From assembly GCF_040529335.1 (NCBI RefSeq), contig NZ_CP159534.1, positions 3,162,001-3,226,000 on the forward strand: a stretch of 64,000 nt of DNA. Reading direction: 5' to 3'. Below the pieces are notes generated by a model. It made no database searches and was not told the DNA's origin. It worked only from the letters and a program-made list of their open reading frames with translations. The position numbers and the translations under genes were made by a program. This DNA is from Streptomyces sp. HUAS MG91 (GTDB taxonomy: Bacteria; Actinomycetota; Actinomycetes; Streptomycetales; Streptomycetaceae). Below are positions 28,480 to 37,395 of the stretch, piece by piece. Numbering within the stretch: position 1 is the stretch's first letter; every line of letters starts with the position of its first letter.

Positions 28480-29876
28480 TTAAGGGAGGGATCGGGAGCG
28501 ATTAAAGGTCGAGACCAAGCCTTTACGTTCCCGGCCGCGATGTCCGCGTCCCCGGCGGCCCTCGGCGGGCGCCCTGCGGTCGAGCTGCACCCAGATCCGC
28601 ACCTCGGTGCCGCCCAGCACGGACGAGCCGATCGTCACGTCGCCGCCGGTCGACTCGGCGAGGCGGCGCACGATGTCGAGGCCGAGCCCGGTGGAGCCCA
28701 CCCGGCCGTCGGCCGAGCCGCGGGCCAGCGCCGCCTGCGGGTCGACGATGCCGGGACCGGCGTCGGAGACCAGCACGATCACGGCGTCCTCGCCGCTGTG
28801 CACGTCGACGGCGAAGGCGGTGCCCTCCGGGGTGTGCCGGAAGACGTTGCCGAGCAGGGCGTCGAGCGCGGCGGCCAGCTCCCCGCGGGCCACCGGGATG
28901 CGGACCGGCCGCTCGACACCGGCGACCCGCACCTTGCGCCCCTCGTCCTCGGCGAGCGCGGACCAGAAGTCCATCCGCTCCCGGATCACCTCGGCGGCGT
29001 CGCAGCCGGCGCCCGGCCCGGCCGCCGCGGTCTGCGGCTTGGCGTCGCGCGCGGTGCGGATGATGGTGTCGACCTCGCGCTCCAGCTGCTCGACGGCGGC
29101 CCGGGTCTGGTCGGCGGCGGGTCCGGCGCCGAGCGAGGCGGCATTGAGCCGGAGCACGGTGAGCGGGGTGCGCAGGCGGTGCGAGAGGTCGGCGGCCAGC
29201 TCGCGTTCGTTGGCGAGGAGCTGCACGACCTGGTCGGCCATGGAGTTGAACGCGACGGCGGCGAGCCGCAGTTCGGTCGGCCCGTCCTCGGGCACCCGCG
29301 CGCCGAGCTTGCCCTCGCCCAGGTCGTGCGCGGCGCCGACGAGCCGCTGGGCGGGCTGCACCATGCGCACGCCGAGCCGGTCGGCGACGGCCACGGACCC
29401 GATGATCAGGGCGATGCCGACGCCCGCGAGGACCACCCAGGCGGTGGTGACGCCGTTGGTGACCTCGTCCTCGGGCACGTACACCTCGACGACCGCGATC
29501 TTCACGGGGCTGACCGCGATCGGCTGGAGCCACACCGATCCGCCGGACACGTCGTGCACGGTCGCCCGCTGCACCCCGGTCAGCTGGTCCTCGGCGAGCC
29601 GCTGTGCGCCGAGCCGGATGGCGGGGTCGCCGTCGCCCGCGGGGACGTAGACGGAGACCCGGTCCTCGCCGCCGGTCTGCGCCGTGGCGAGGGCGCGGGC
29701 GAGCTGGTCGCGGTCGGTGGTGATGGACAGGGTGGGGCCGAGGGCGGCGGCGGTCCGCTCCGCGTTCGAGAACGCCCGGTCGCGGGCCATCTCCTTGATG
29801 ACGAGCCCGAGCGGGATCGCGAAGGCGACGACGACCATGGTGGTGACGGCCAGACAGACCTTGACCAGCGCCCACC

Positions 29877-29880
<4 letters not shown>
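28480..29880 (-). CDS. Sensor histidine kinase
   Basis: 466 residues. Helix 1 near residues 5-28 and helix 2 (VVLAGVGIALIIGSVAVA) enclose a ~130-residue extracellular sensor. A HAMP region, then the H-box ADLSHRLRTPLTVLRL with the phosphoacceptor His, then N, G1 (SDAGPGIVD) and G2 (STGLGLDIVRR) boxes of the ATPase domain. Ligand unknown. The start overlaps the response-regulator stop as ATGA, so the pair is co-translated. Confidence 0.94.
28507..28516 (-). promoter_or_regulatory. Possible degenerate DasR site upstream of the chitinase gene
   Basis: AGGTCGAGACCA (28506-28517) differs by one base from the GGTCTAGACC core of DasR operators. It lies inside the 3' end of the histidine kinase gene, about 140 bases before the chitinase start. 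Weak evidence because it is coding DNA. Confidence 0.3.
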
Positions 29881-30581
<701 letters not shown>

Positions 30582-30680
30582 GGGCGGCACCGTACGCCAT
30601 CCGGACGTTCCCGAGCCTCTTCCGGGTGACCGTGGACCGCGCGGGACAGCGGTGGCGGGTGTGGTGCAGTATGGCCCGCG

Positions 30681-31307
30681 ATGCCATCGACGCCACCCCC
30701 ACCGACCCTCCCGTCCGCACCGCCGGCCGTGCCCTCCGCGCCGGCCGGGAACCCGGTGCGGCGCGGCCTGGTGCACGCGGTGGCGTGGCTGCTGGCGACC
30801 GGCGCCGCGGTGACCCTGTCGTGGTGGGGCGTGCACACGGTGATGGCGGGCACGGCCTACGACCCGCCGAAGGCCGTGCCGGTGGCCGGCCCGGACGGGC
30901 CCGCCTCCCCGCTCGCCTCGTCCACGCACCGCCCCGAGCCGTCCCCGTCGCCGTCGTCCTCGGCGGCGTCCCCGCGGCCGTCCCGCCCGGCCTCGACGAA
31001 GCCCGCGTCCCCGAGCCGTACGGCCTCCGGCGCTCCGCCGCCCGCGTCGTCGCCCGGCACGTCCTCGTCCGGCGCGCCCTCGTCCGGCACGGTGAAGAGC
31101 TACTCGACGGCCGGCGGGCGGGCCGTCTTCGACCTCGGCGACACCTCGGCGACGCTCGTCTCCGCGACGCCGGGCGCCGGCTGGTCGGTACAGGTGTGGC
31201 AGCAGACGACGTGGATCCGGGTGGAGTTCACCTCGGGCACGGACAAGGTCTCGGTGTTCTGCACCTGGCACGACCACGAGCCGTCGGTGGAGGTCGCCGA
31301 CTACTGA
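30681..31307 (+). CDS. Membrane-anchored or exported protein with Ser/Pro linker
   Basis: 208 residues. One hydrophobic segment near residues 30-55 (HAVAWLLATGAAVTLSWWGV) acts as a signal anchor. A ~70-residue Ser/Pro/Ala-rich linker follows, then a ~70-residue C-terminal domain (GGRAVFDLGDTSATLVSATPG, ending VFCTWHDHEPSVEVADY) that should be extracellular. I do not recognise the domain; related Streptomyces proteins are annotated only as secreted. Divergent from the response-regulator gene, with 99 bases between starts. Confidence 0.8.
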   Translation: MPSTPPPPTLPSAPPAVPSAPAGNPVRRGLVHAVAWLLATGAAVTLSWWGVHTVMAGTAYDPPKAVPVAGPDGPASPLASSTHRPEPSPSPSSSAASPRPSRPASTKPASPSRTASGAPPPASSPGTSSSGAPSSGTVKSYSTAGGRAVFDLGDTSATLVSATPGAGWSVQVWQQTTWIRVEFTSGTDKVSVFCTWHDHEPSVEVADY

Positions 31308-31321
31308 GCGCCCCGCGTCGG

Positions 31322-32212
31322 CTATTTGAAGACCGACGGCGGCGGCGCCGGGGAGGCCTTCGCCGAGGCGTCCGTCACCGGCACCGCTCCCCCGGTGAAG
31401 TCGAGCAGCCCGCGCCCGTGCTCCACCCGCCCGGGATGCGGGTCACCGGCGGCCCGGCGGGTCAGCTCGGCGACCGGCAGCGGCAGCGCGGAGGCGGCCA
31501 GCACCGCGTTGCCGAACCGCTTGCCGCGCAGCACCGTCGGGTCGGCGATCAGGGCCAGTTCGGGGAAGACGGCGGCGGCGGTCGCGATCTGGCCGCGCAG
31601 ATGGGCGAGGGGCGGTCCGTCGGCGAGGTTCGCCACGTAGGTCCCGGCGGGCCGCAGCACGCGCCGCACCTCGGTCAGGAACTCCGTACTGGTGAGGTGG
31701 GCGGGGGTGCGGGCGCCGCTGAAGACGTCCGCCACCAGCACGTCGGCCCAGGCGTCGGGCAGCTTGGCCAGCGCCTCGCGGGCGTCGGCGGTCCGCACCC
31801 GGATGCGGGCGCCGGGATCCAACGGCAGTGCCGTGCGCACCAGTTGGACGAGCGGGCCGTCGCGCTCGACGACCTGCTGGGTGGAGCGCGGCCGGGTCGC
31901 GGCGACGTAGCGGGCGAGGGTGAAGGCACCGCCGCCGAGGTGCACGGCCTGGACCGGGCGGCCCGGGTCCGCGGCGAGATCGAGCACGTGCCCGATGCGG
32001 CGCTGGTACTCGAAGGACAGGTGCGCGGGATCGTCGAGGTCGACGTGGGACTGCGGGGCGCCGTCCAGATACAGGGTCCAGCCCGCGGGCCGGTCCCGGT
32101 CGGGCGTCAGCTCGGCGAGCCCTCCCTCGACGTCCGCCACGACGGGCTCGCGCGCGCCCCGGCCGCCGCCCTCGCTCCTGCGCGCCTGCTGCTTCCCGCG
32201 TGACCTCGCCAT
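31322..32212 (-). CDS. Spermidine-synthase-like protein
   Basis: 296 residues with the aminopropyltransferase/methyltransferase Rossmann fold: VQAVHLGGGAFTLARYVAA (nucleotide-binding loop), VVERDGPLVQLVR and DAREALAKLPDAWADVLVADVFSG. Related proteins are annotated as spermidine synthases, but canonical substrate residues such as the HPxxxxP gate are not evident, so it may be a methyltransferase-like relative. Substrate unknown. Its start is followed by a 33-base gap to the next leftward gene, so the two may form an operon. Confidence 0.75.
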   Translation of the reverse strand: MARSRGKQQARRSEGGGRGAREPVVADVEGGLAELTPDRDRPAGWTLYLDGAPQSHVDLDDPAHLSFEYQRRIGHVLDLAADPGRPVQAVHLGGGAFTLARYVAATRPRSTQQVVERDGPLVQLVRTALPLDPGARIRVRTADAREALAKLPDAWADVLVADVFSGARTPAHLTSTEFLTEVRRVLRPAGTYVANLADGPPLAHLRGQIATAAAVFPELALIADPTVLRGKRFGNAVLAASALPLPVAELTRRAAGDPHPGRVEHGRGLLDFTGGAVPVTDASAKASPAPPPSVFK

Positions 32213-32245
32213 TCGCCCATTATCCGCGGGCGGCGCGCGGCGGGC

Positions 32246-32674
32246 TCAGCGGCAGTTGTCGGCGGCCTCGATCAGGCGGGCCGCCTCGTCGAGGGCGGCG
32301 CGCAGCACGGCCGGGTCGGTGACCAGGTCGGCGGCGCCGGTGCCGTCGGGGTCCGGCGGCAGCAGCCAGCCGGTGCCCTCGACCGGCGGGGCGAGCCGGG
32401 CGCCGCGTCCCTCGGTGTGGGTGCAGGCGCTGCCCGGTACGTCCCAGGCGTCGGCGGTGCCGGGCGGGACGAGGAAGCCGAGGGTGGCGCCGCCGCCGTC
32501 GTGCAGCACGGGACCGACCGGTTCCGCGCAGCCGCGGCGCAGGATGTCGACCGCTTCGAGCCCCTGCCGGGACGGGACGGTGACCAGGTCGCAGGCGCCC
32601 GGTGGCTGCGCACTGTGCTCCTCGGTCGGACAGTGCTGCGCCGTCGATGTCGTGGGCTGTGTCGCGTCCAACAC
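32246..32674 (-). CDS. Small conserved protein, primase/polymerase-like annotation group
   Basis: 142 residues, soluble. GTG start with AGGAGGGG upstream is chosen over a longer frame. Its middle (CDLVTVPSRQGLEAVDILRR, then GPV, then PPGTADAW) matches in layout the protein at 40978: both show D-V--VP---G---L---GPV---PGTA. Such proteins are sometimes annotated as bifunctional primase/polymerase N-terminal domains, but I see no complete catalytic acidic motif here. Function unknown. It is upstream of the spermidine-synthase-like gene on the same strand. Confidence 0.7.
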   Translation of the reverse strand: MLDATQPTTSTAQHCPTEEHSAQPPGACDLVTVPSRQGLEAVDILRRGCAEPVGPVLHDGGGATLGFLVPPGTADAWDVPGSACTHTEGRGARLAPPVEGTGWLLPPDPDGTGAADLVTDPAVLRAALDEAARLIEAADNCR

Positions 32675-32975
32675 GTCGGCCCCTCCTCGTGTCAGATGGG
32701 GTTTCGCGCATGGTTCAACGCGTCGGAACGTCAACCGGCTACGGCGGCACGCCGCCGCAAAGGATGGCAGTTCATGGCGGATCGTGGGTGAGATATCCGT
32801 TTTGTAGCCAAACACTGCGTGTCGGACCCGTCGCAACCGGTACCTTCGAGCCTCGCCGGAACAAGGACCAGCACACCGCGTCGAGGTGTCCGTTCCACCG
32901 CGCCACCGCGCCGCCCGTCACCTCGGCACCCCGCTCCCTTGGTGTCCGGCACGGTTCGCACGGGAGGACCCGCCC
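32675..32975. other. Intergenic region between divergent genes
   Basis: 301 bases between the start of the leftward small gene and the rightward regulator. I see no gene and no clear palindrome; both promoters should lie here. Confidence 0.6.
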
Positions 32976-34346
32976 ATGACGTCGTCTCCGCATCTCTCGG
33001 ATGCCCCGGCGCCACCGCCCCCACGACCGAATCTCGCCTTCCGGGAGCTGCGCGGTCAGCGCTCGCCGGGCGAGTTCGCGGCCGCGGTACGGCGATCGGC
33101 GCGCGAGATCGGCGAGCGGGTCAGCTGCGACGCGCGCTACATCGGACGCGTGGAGGCCGGCGAGATCCGCTGCCCCAACTACGCGTACGAGCGGGTGTTC
33201 CTGCACATGTTCCCCGGCCGGACCCTCGCGGACCTGGGGTTCGCGCCCCGCTCCGTGGTACGGGGCCGGGGCTCGCGCCCCATGGTCCCGGCCCAGCACA
33301 GCCCCCTGCACGACCCCCAGCACCACGAGGAGAGCGACGTGCGACGTCGCGCGTTCATGACCGGCATGACCGGCTCGACGGCCACCGTGGCCGTCGCCGC
33401 CCTGGCGCCCTTCGGCACCGCCCCGCAGCAGACCCCCCTGGACCGGCACCCCGCCCGCGCGGGGGTCGGCGCCGTCGAGGAGGCGATCCGGCGGATCCGG
33501 CTGCTCGACGACCGGCACGGCGGCGACGGCCTGTACCGGCGCGCCGCGGCCCCGCTGCGCACCGCCTTCGAACTGCTCGACTCGGGGACGGCCTCGCGCG
33601 AGGTCGCCGACCGCTTGCAGGCCGGCGCGGGTGAACTGGCCATCTCCGTGGGGTGGCTGGCGCACGACTCGGGCCGCTTCGACGACGCCCGCTCGCACTA
33701 CGCGGAGGCGCTGGCGACGGCGCGGGTGGCGGGGGACGAGGCGCTGGAGGCGCACGCGTTCTGCAACACGGCGTTCCTCGCGCGGGACGCGGGGCGGCCG
33801 CGCGAGGCGGTCCGGGCCGCGCAGGCCGCCGCGCGGGTGGCCGGGCGACTGGGTTCGCCGCGGCTGCTGTCGCTGCTCGCGCTGCGGGAGGCCGGGGGCT
33901 GGGCGGGCCTCGGTGACCAGCGGTCCTGCGAGCGGTCGCTGGCGCGGGCGCAGGCGCTGTTCGCGCGGGGCGGGGCCGATGCCGACCCGGAGTGGATGTC
34001 GTTCTACGGCGAGGCCGAGCTGGAGGGTCTGGAGGCGCAGTGCTGGTCGGCGCTGGGGTCCTGGGACCGCGCGGCCCGGCACGCGCGGCGGGCCGTCGCC
34101 CTTCAGGACCCGCACTTCACGCGGAACATGGCGCTGTACACCGCCGAGCTCGCGGACGATCTGGCCCGCGCGGGGCAGCCCGACGAGGCCGCCGCCGCGG
34201 GGGGCCGGGCGCTGGGGCTGCTCCGGGATGTCCGGTCGTCCCGTATCGAGGGGATGCTGGCGACGACGGCCCGCGTGCTGCTGCCGCATCGTCGGGCGTC
34301 GGGGGTCTCGGCGTTCTTGACGTCCCACGCGGAGTCGCGCCGCTGA
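32976..34346 (+). CDS. XRE-type helix-turn-helix protein with TPR-like repeats
   Basis: 456 residues. An N-terminal ~80-residue HTH (FAAAVRRSAREIGERVSCDA, RYIGRVEAGEIRCPNYAYE) precedes a hydrophobic Ala/Gly/Thr segment after RRRAFMTGMTGS near residue 130, then several TPR-like helices (GRFDDARSHYAEALATARV and others). This layout recurs in streptomycete regulators related to NsdA; the ligand is unknown. ATG with GGGAGG 8 bases upstream. The hydrophobic patch resembles a Tat signal but is internal, so export is unlikely. Confidence 0.82.
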   Translation: MTSSPHLSDAPAPPPPRPNLAFRELRGQRSPGEFAAAVRRSAREIGERVSCDARYIGRVEAGEIRCPNYAYERVFLHMFPGRTLADLGFAPRSVVRGRGSRPMVPAQHSPLHDPQHHEESDVRRRAFMTGMTGSTATVAVAALAPFGTAPQQTPLDRHPARAGVGAVEEAIRRIRLLDDRHGGDGLYRRAAAPLRTAFELLDSGTASREVADRLQAGAGELAISVGWLAHDSGRFDDARSHYAEALATARVAGDEALEAHAFCNTAFLARDAGRPREAVRAAQAAARVAGRLGSPRLLSLLALREAGGWAGLGDQRSCERSLARAQALFARGGADADPEWMSFYGEAELEGLEAQCWSALGSWDRAARHARRAVALQDPHFTRNMALYTAELADDLARAGQPDEAAAAGGRALGLLRDVRSSRIEGMLATTARVLLPHRRASGVSAFLTSHAESRR

Positions 34347-34364
34347 GGCGGGGCGCGTCACCGG

Positions 34365-34410
34365 GTGCGGCTTTCGTCGTGGCTGGTCGCGCAGTTCCCC
34401 GCGCCCCTGA
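34365..34410 (+). repeat. Dispersed intergenic repeat, single arm after the XRE-TPR gene
   Basis: Family core GGCTGGTCGCGCAGTTCCCC plus GCGCCCCTGA, preceded by the family flank GGGTGCGGC. It sits between convergent genes. Confidence 0.7.
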
Positions 34411-34435
34411 ATCCCGCCGGTCGTCGGTCGGACGG

Positions 34436-35029
34436 TCAGGACAGGTGGCCCGTTTCGTTCCAGGATTCGATGGCCGGGTCGCCGTAGGCCCAGCCCAGGA
34501 CCGAGAGCGAGGTCGGGTTCAGGCGGATGCGGGACGCGAAGTCCAGGGGGAGACCGAGCCAGCGGGCGCCGATCGAGCGCAGGATGTGCCCGTGGGCGAA
34601 GACGAGAACGTCCCGGTCGGCGCCCCGGGCCCAGGAGACGACCTCATCGGCCCGCGCCGTCACCTCGTCGATCGACTCCCCGTCGGGGACCCCGTCGCGC
34701 CAGATGAACCACCCGGGCCGCATCTCCTGGATCTCCGCCGGCGTGAGCCCCTCATACGCCCCGTAGTCCCACTCCATCAGCGCGTCCCAGGAAGCGGCCC
34801 GCTCCCCGAACCCGGCGAGCTCACACGTCTCGCTCGCCCGCACCAGCGGCGACGTCCGCACCTCGACCCCGTCGAGCCCGTCGAACGGAGCCCGGTGCAA
34901 CCGCTCGCCGAGCAGCTTCGCCCCGCGGCGGCCCTCTTCCAGGAGCGGAATGTCCGTCCTGCCGGTGTGCCGTCCGGACAGGGACCACTCCGTCTGTCCG
35001 TGCCGGGCCAACAGGATGCGCGGTGCCAT
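34436..35029 (-). CDS. Histidine phosphatase (phosphoglycerate-mutase-like)
   Basis: 197 residues. The catalytic RHG motif is [11 protein letters not shown] at residues 5-15; the other pocket residues are in [14 protein letters not shown] and the second His in [15 protein letters not shown]. Substrate unknown; acts on a phosphate monoester. The start [11 protein letters not shown] at 35029 puts the RHG at the normal position; the longer frame from 35176 is mostly non-coding-like. Confidence 0.92.
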   Translation of the reverse strand: MAPRILLARHGQTEWSLSGRHTGRTDIPLLEEGRRGAKLLGERLHRAPFDGLDGVEVRTSPLVRASETCELAGFGERAASWDALMEWDYGAYEGLTPAEIQEMRPGWFIWRDGVPDGESIDEVTARADEVVSWARGADRDVLVFAHGHILRSIGARWLGLPLDFASRIRLNPTSLSVLGWAYGDPAIESWNETGHLS

Positions 35030-35296
35030 ACGGGATGAACCTTTCGTCGGGAAGGGCGCGAGGAGTGTGAAGAGCACGCCGGGGAAGGACGGGAGGGAAC
35101 AAAATGAACAGGAGGCAACGGGAGTGTCGCCGCTTCCATCATCGCGCAACCGCAAGGAGGACGGTCCGCTGGGCAACCCGCCACCAGATCTCAGCGTCTA
35201 CGAGGGTCGGGGGTCACCCGCGCGGACGCCCATATACGCCTTAGGGTGGACACGTGGCCAGAGGCCGCCGGACGAGGAAGAGGGGGAGCGGCCCGC

Positions 35297-36247
35297 ATGT
35301 CGCAGACCGACCACGCACCACGCACGGAGGCGATACCGGGCGTACGGCTTCGCTGGTGGACCGAACTTCCCCTGATCGTCCTCGTCTACAGCGCGTACAC
35401 CGCGGGCCGTCTGCTGGCCCGGGGCGATGTGCAGACCGCCGTGGACCACGGCGTGTCGATCCTCCGGGCCGAGAAAGCGGTCCGCCTCAATCTCGAACAC
35501 CCGCTGAACCGTCTGTTCACGCGTGAGGCCTGGATCGGCGTCCCCGCCGACTTCTGGTACGCCTCGCTGCACTACGTGGTCACCCCGGCCGTGCTGATCT
35601 GGCTCTTCCGCCGCCGCGCGCACCTCTACCGCACGGCCCGCACCTGGCTGATGACCTCGACGATGATCGGTCTCGTCGGCTTCACGCTGCTGCCGACCTG
35701 CCCGCCCCGGCTGCTCTCGGCCTCGTACGGCTTCGTCGACACGATGGCCCAGTACAGCTCCTACGGCTGGTGGGGCGGCGCGGCCAGCGCGCCCAAGGGC
35801 ATGGGCGGGATGACCAACCAGTACGCGGCCATGCCCAGCCTGCACGTCGGGTGGGCGCTGTGGTGCGGCATCATGCTGTGGCGCCACGGCGGCAGCCGCT
35901 GGACCAAGGCCGCGGGCGTGGCCTACCCGCTGATCACCACGATCGTCGTGATGGGCACCGCCAACCACTACTTCTTCGACGCGCTCGCCGGCGCCGCGGT
36001 GATGGGCGTCGGCCTGGCGCTCACCCGGCCCGTCCAGCGGCTCGCCGCGCTGGTCAAGGAGTGGGCCACCGATCTGGTGACCGGGTCGCGCGGCGCCCCG
36101 GTGGCCGCCCCTTCCGCCACACGCTCCTCGATTGTCAGTGAGGAATGCCAGACTTCCCCGGGTGAGCGAATTCCCCGACAGCGCAAGGCCGCAAGCCGAT
36201 CGCAGCCCCGCGACACCGGCGACGGGGCTGCGGCACCGGCTCGCTGA
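35297..36247 (+). CDS. PAP2-family membrane phosphatase/transferase (Aur1/inositolphosphotransferase-like)
   Basis: 316 residues with about six membrane segments. The catalytic motif MPSLHVGWALW near residue 180 and the downstream GTANHYFFDALAG define the PAP2_3 group, which transfers or removes lipid-linked phosphate at the membrane. ATG with GGGGAG upstream. The 3' end overlaps the next gene by about 86 bases. The hydrophilic last ~60 residues after VTGSRG are probably a cytoplasmic tail. Confidence 0.85.
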   Translation: MSQTDHAPRTEAIPGVRLRWWTELPLIVLVYSAYTAGRLLARGDVQTAVDHGVSILRAEKAVRLNLEHPLNRLFTREAWIGVPADFWYASLHYVVTPAVLIWLFRRRAHLYRTARTWLMTSTMIGLVGFTLLPTCPPRLLSASYGFVDTMAQYSSYGWWGGAASAPKGMGGMTNQYAAMPSLHVGWALWCGIMLWRHGGSRWTKAAGVAYPLITTIVVMGTANHYFFDALAGAAVMGVGLALTRPVQRLAALVKEWATDLVTGSRGAPVAAPSATRSSIVSEECQTSPGERIPRQRKAASRSQPRDTGDGAAAPAR

Positions 36248-37346
36248 GCTGCGCGGCCCCGACACCCCGCCGCGCCCGCTGGACGCCCGCGCCCTGGCCG
36301 CCCTCGCGGCGAACCCGGGGTGCAGTCGCCGCGCGCTCCTGGACGGCGCGGGTGTCGACAAGGGCCGGATCGCGGACGCGCTGGGCGCGCCGGCCACCTT
36401 CGGCCAGTCCCAGTTCGCCCTGACGCGGGGGAACGCGTTCGAGGCGAGAGTGAAGGCCGACGGCGGCGCCGAGCTGCTGCGGCTCGTGCACGCCCGCGTG
36501 GGCTCCGCCGGGACGCCCGAGCCGGTCCCCGATCTCGTACGGACGCCCGACCTGTCGGCGATCGGGCCCGAGGGGCGCACCGCGCGCACCGCGCTGGCGC
36601 TGCGCGAGGCCGTCGAGTCGGCCGCCGCGTCCGGTACGTGGACGTTCCTGGACCATCCGATGGTGGCCCTGGACGTGGCGGGCAGCCCGGCGTTCCTGGA
36701 GCCGGACGCGGTGGTCGTGCACCCCGACGGCAGCTGGACGGTCGTCGAGATCAAGTCCTTCCCGATGATCGACGGCGCGGCGGACGCGGCGAAGGTCGGC
36801 GCGGCGGCCCGCCAGTCCGCGGTGTACGTCCTGGCGCTGGAACAGATCGCGGAGCGCACGCCGGGGGCGCGGGTCCGGGACCGGATCGTGCTCGTCTGCC
36901 CCAAGGACTTCACGAACCTGCCGGCCGCGTCCGCGGTCGACGTGCGCAAGCAGCGCTCGGTGACCCGGCGCCAGTTGACGCGGCTGACCCGGATCGAGCA
37001 CATCGCGGCGGCGCTGCCGCCCGGCACGGCCTTCGACCCCGGGCAGTCGCCGGCCGAGCTGACGGCGGCCGTCGAGTCGGTGCCCGCGGCGTACGCGCCG
37101 GAGTGCCTGGCCGCGTGCGAGCTGGCCTTCCACTGCCGGGACCGCTCCCGCGCGGCGGGCGCGGTGACGAGCCTGGGCCGTCCGCTCCGCGCCGAGCTGG
37201 GCGGCCTGACGACGGTGGACGCGGTGCTCGCCGCCGCGCACGGCGAGGCGGGCGACCCCGAGGACCCGACGGTGGCGGCGCTGCGGCGGGCGGCGGCGCT
37301 GCGCGCGGAAGCCCTCACGGAGGCCTTCGGAGGCGCGCGGTGCTGA
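36162..37346 (+). CDS. Cas4/Dna2/AddB-type PD-(D/E)XK nuclease with four-cysteine cluster
   Basis: 394 residues from GTG 36162 (GTG 36138 and TTG 36132 are alternatives, all inside the previous gene). The RecB/Cas4/Dna2 nuclease core is readable: D182 in LEPDAVVV, E196-x-K198 in VVEIKSF, and Q218-x3-Y222 in RQSAVYVLALE. One cysteine precedes the core (C54 in NPGCSRRALLDG) and three follow it (C315, C319, C325 in CLAACELAFHC). This 1+3 spacing is that of the 4Fe-4S cluster in Dna2, AddB and Cas4. Nuclease activity on DNA ends is inferred. It heads an operon with an unknown protein and a Dna2-like helicase. Confidence 0.75.
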   Translation: MSEFPDSARPQADRSPATPATGLRHRLAELRGPDTPPRPLDARALAALAANPGCSRRALLDGAGVDKGRIADALGAPATFGQSQFALTRGNAFEARVKADGGAELLRLVHARVGSAGTPEPVPDLVRTPDLSAIGPEGRTARTALALREAVESAAASGTWTFLDHPMVALDVAGSPAFLEPDAVVVHPDGSWTVVEIKSFPMIDGAADAAKVGAAARQSAVYVLALEQIAERTPGARVRDRIVLVCPKDFTNLPAASAVDVRKQRSVTRRQLTRLTRIEHIAAALPPGTAFDPGQSPAELTAAVESVPAAYAPECLAACELAFHCRDRSRAAGAVTSLGRPLRAELGGLTTVDAVLAAAHGEAGDPEDPTVAALRRAAALRAEALTEAFGGARC

Positions 37347-37395
37347 TCCCGTCCCCGACCGACCGCCACCTCCACCGCCGCGAGGAGCCCACCGC

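Noticed and set aside
33350..33420. Tat signal in the XRE-TPR protein
   Set aside because: RRRAFMTGMTGS plus hydrophobic residues looks Tat-like but follows a DNA-binding domain by ~50 residues, so it cannot be an N-terminal signal.
35198..37375. 725-codon antisense frame across the PAP2 and nuclease genes
   Set aside because: Low-complexity Ala/Arg/Ser translation; the sense genes have catalytic motifs in place.
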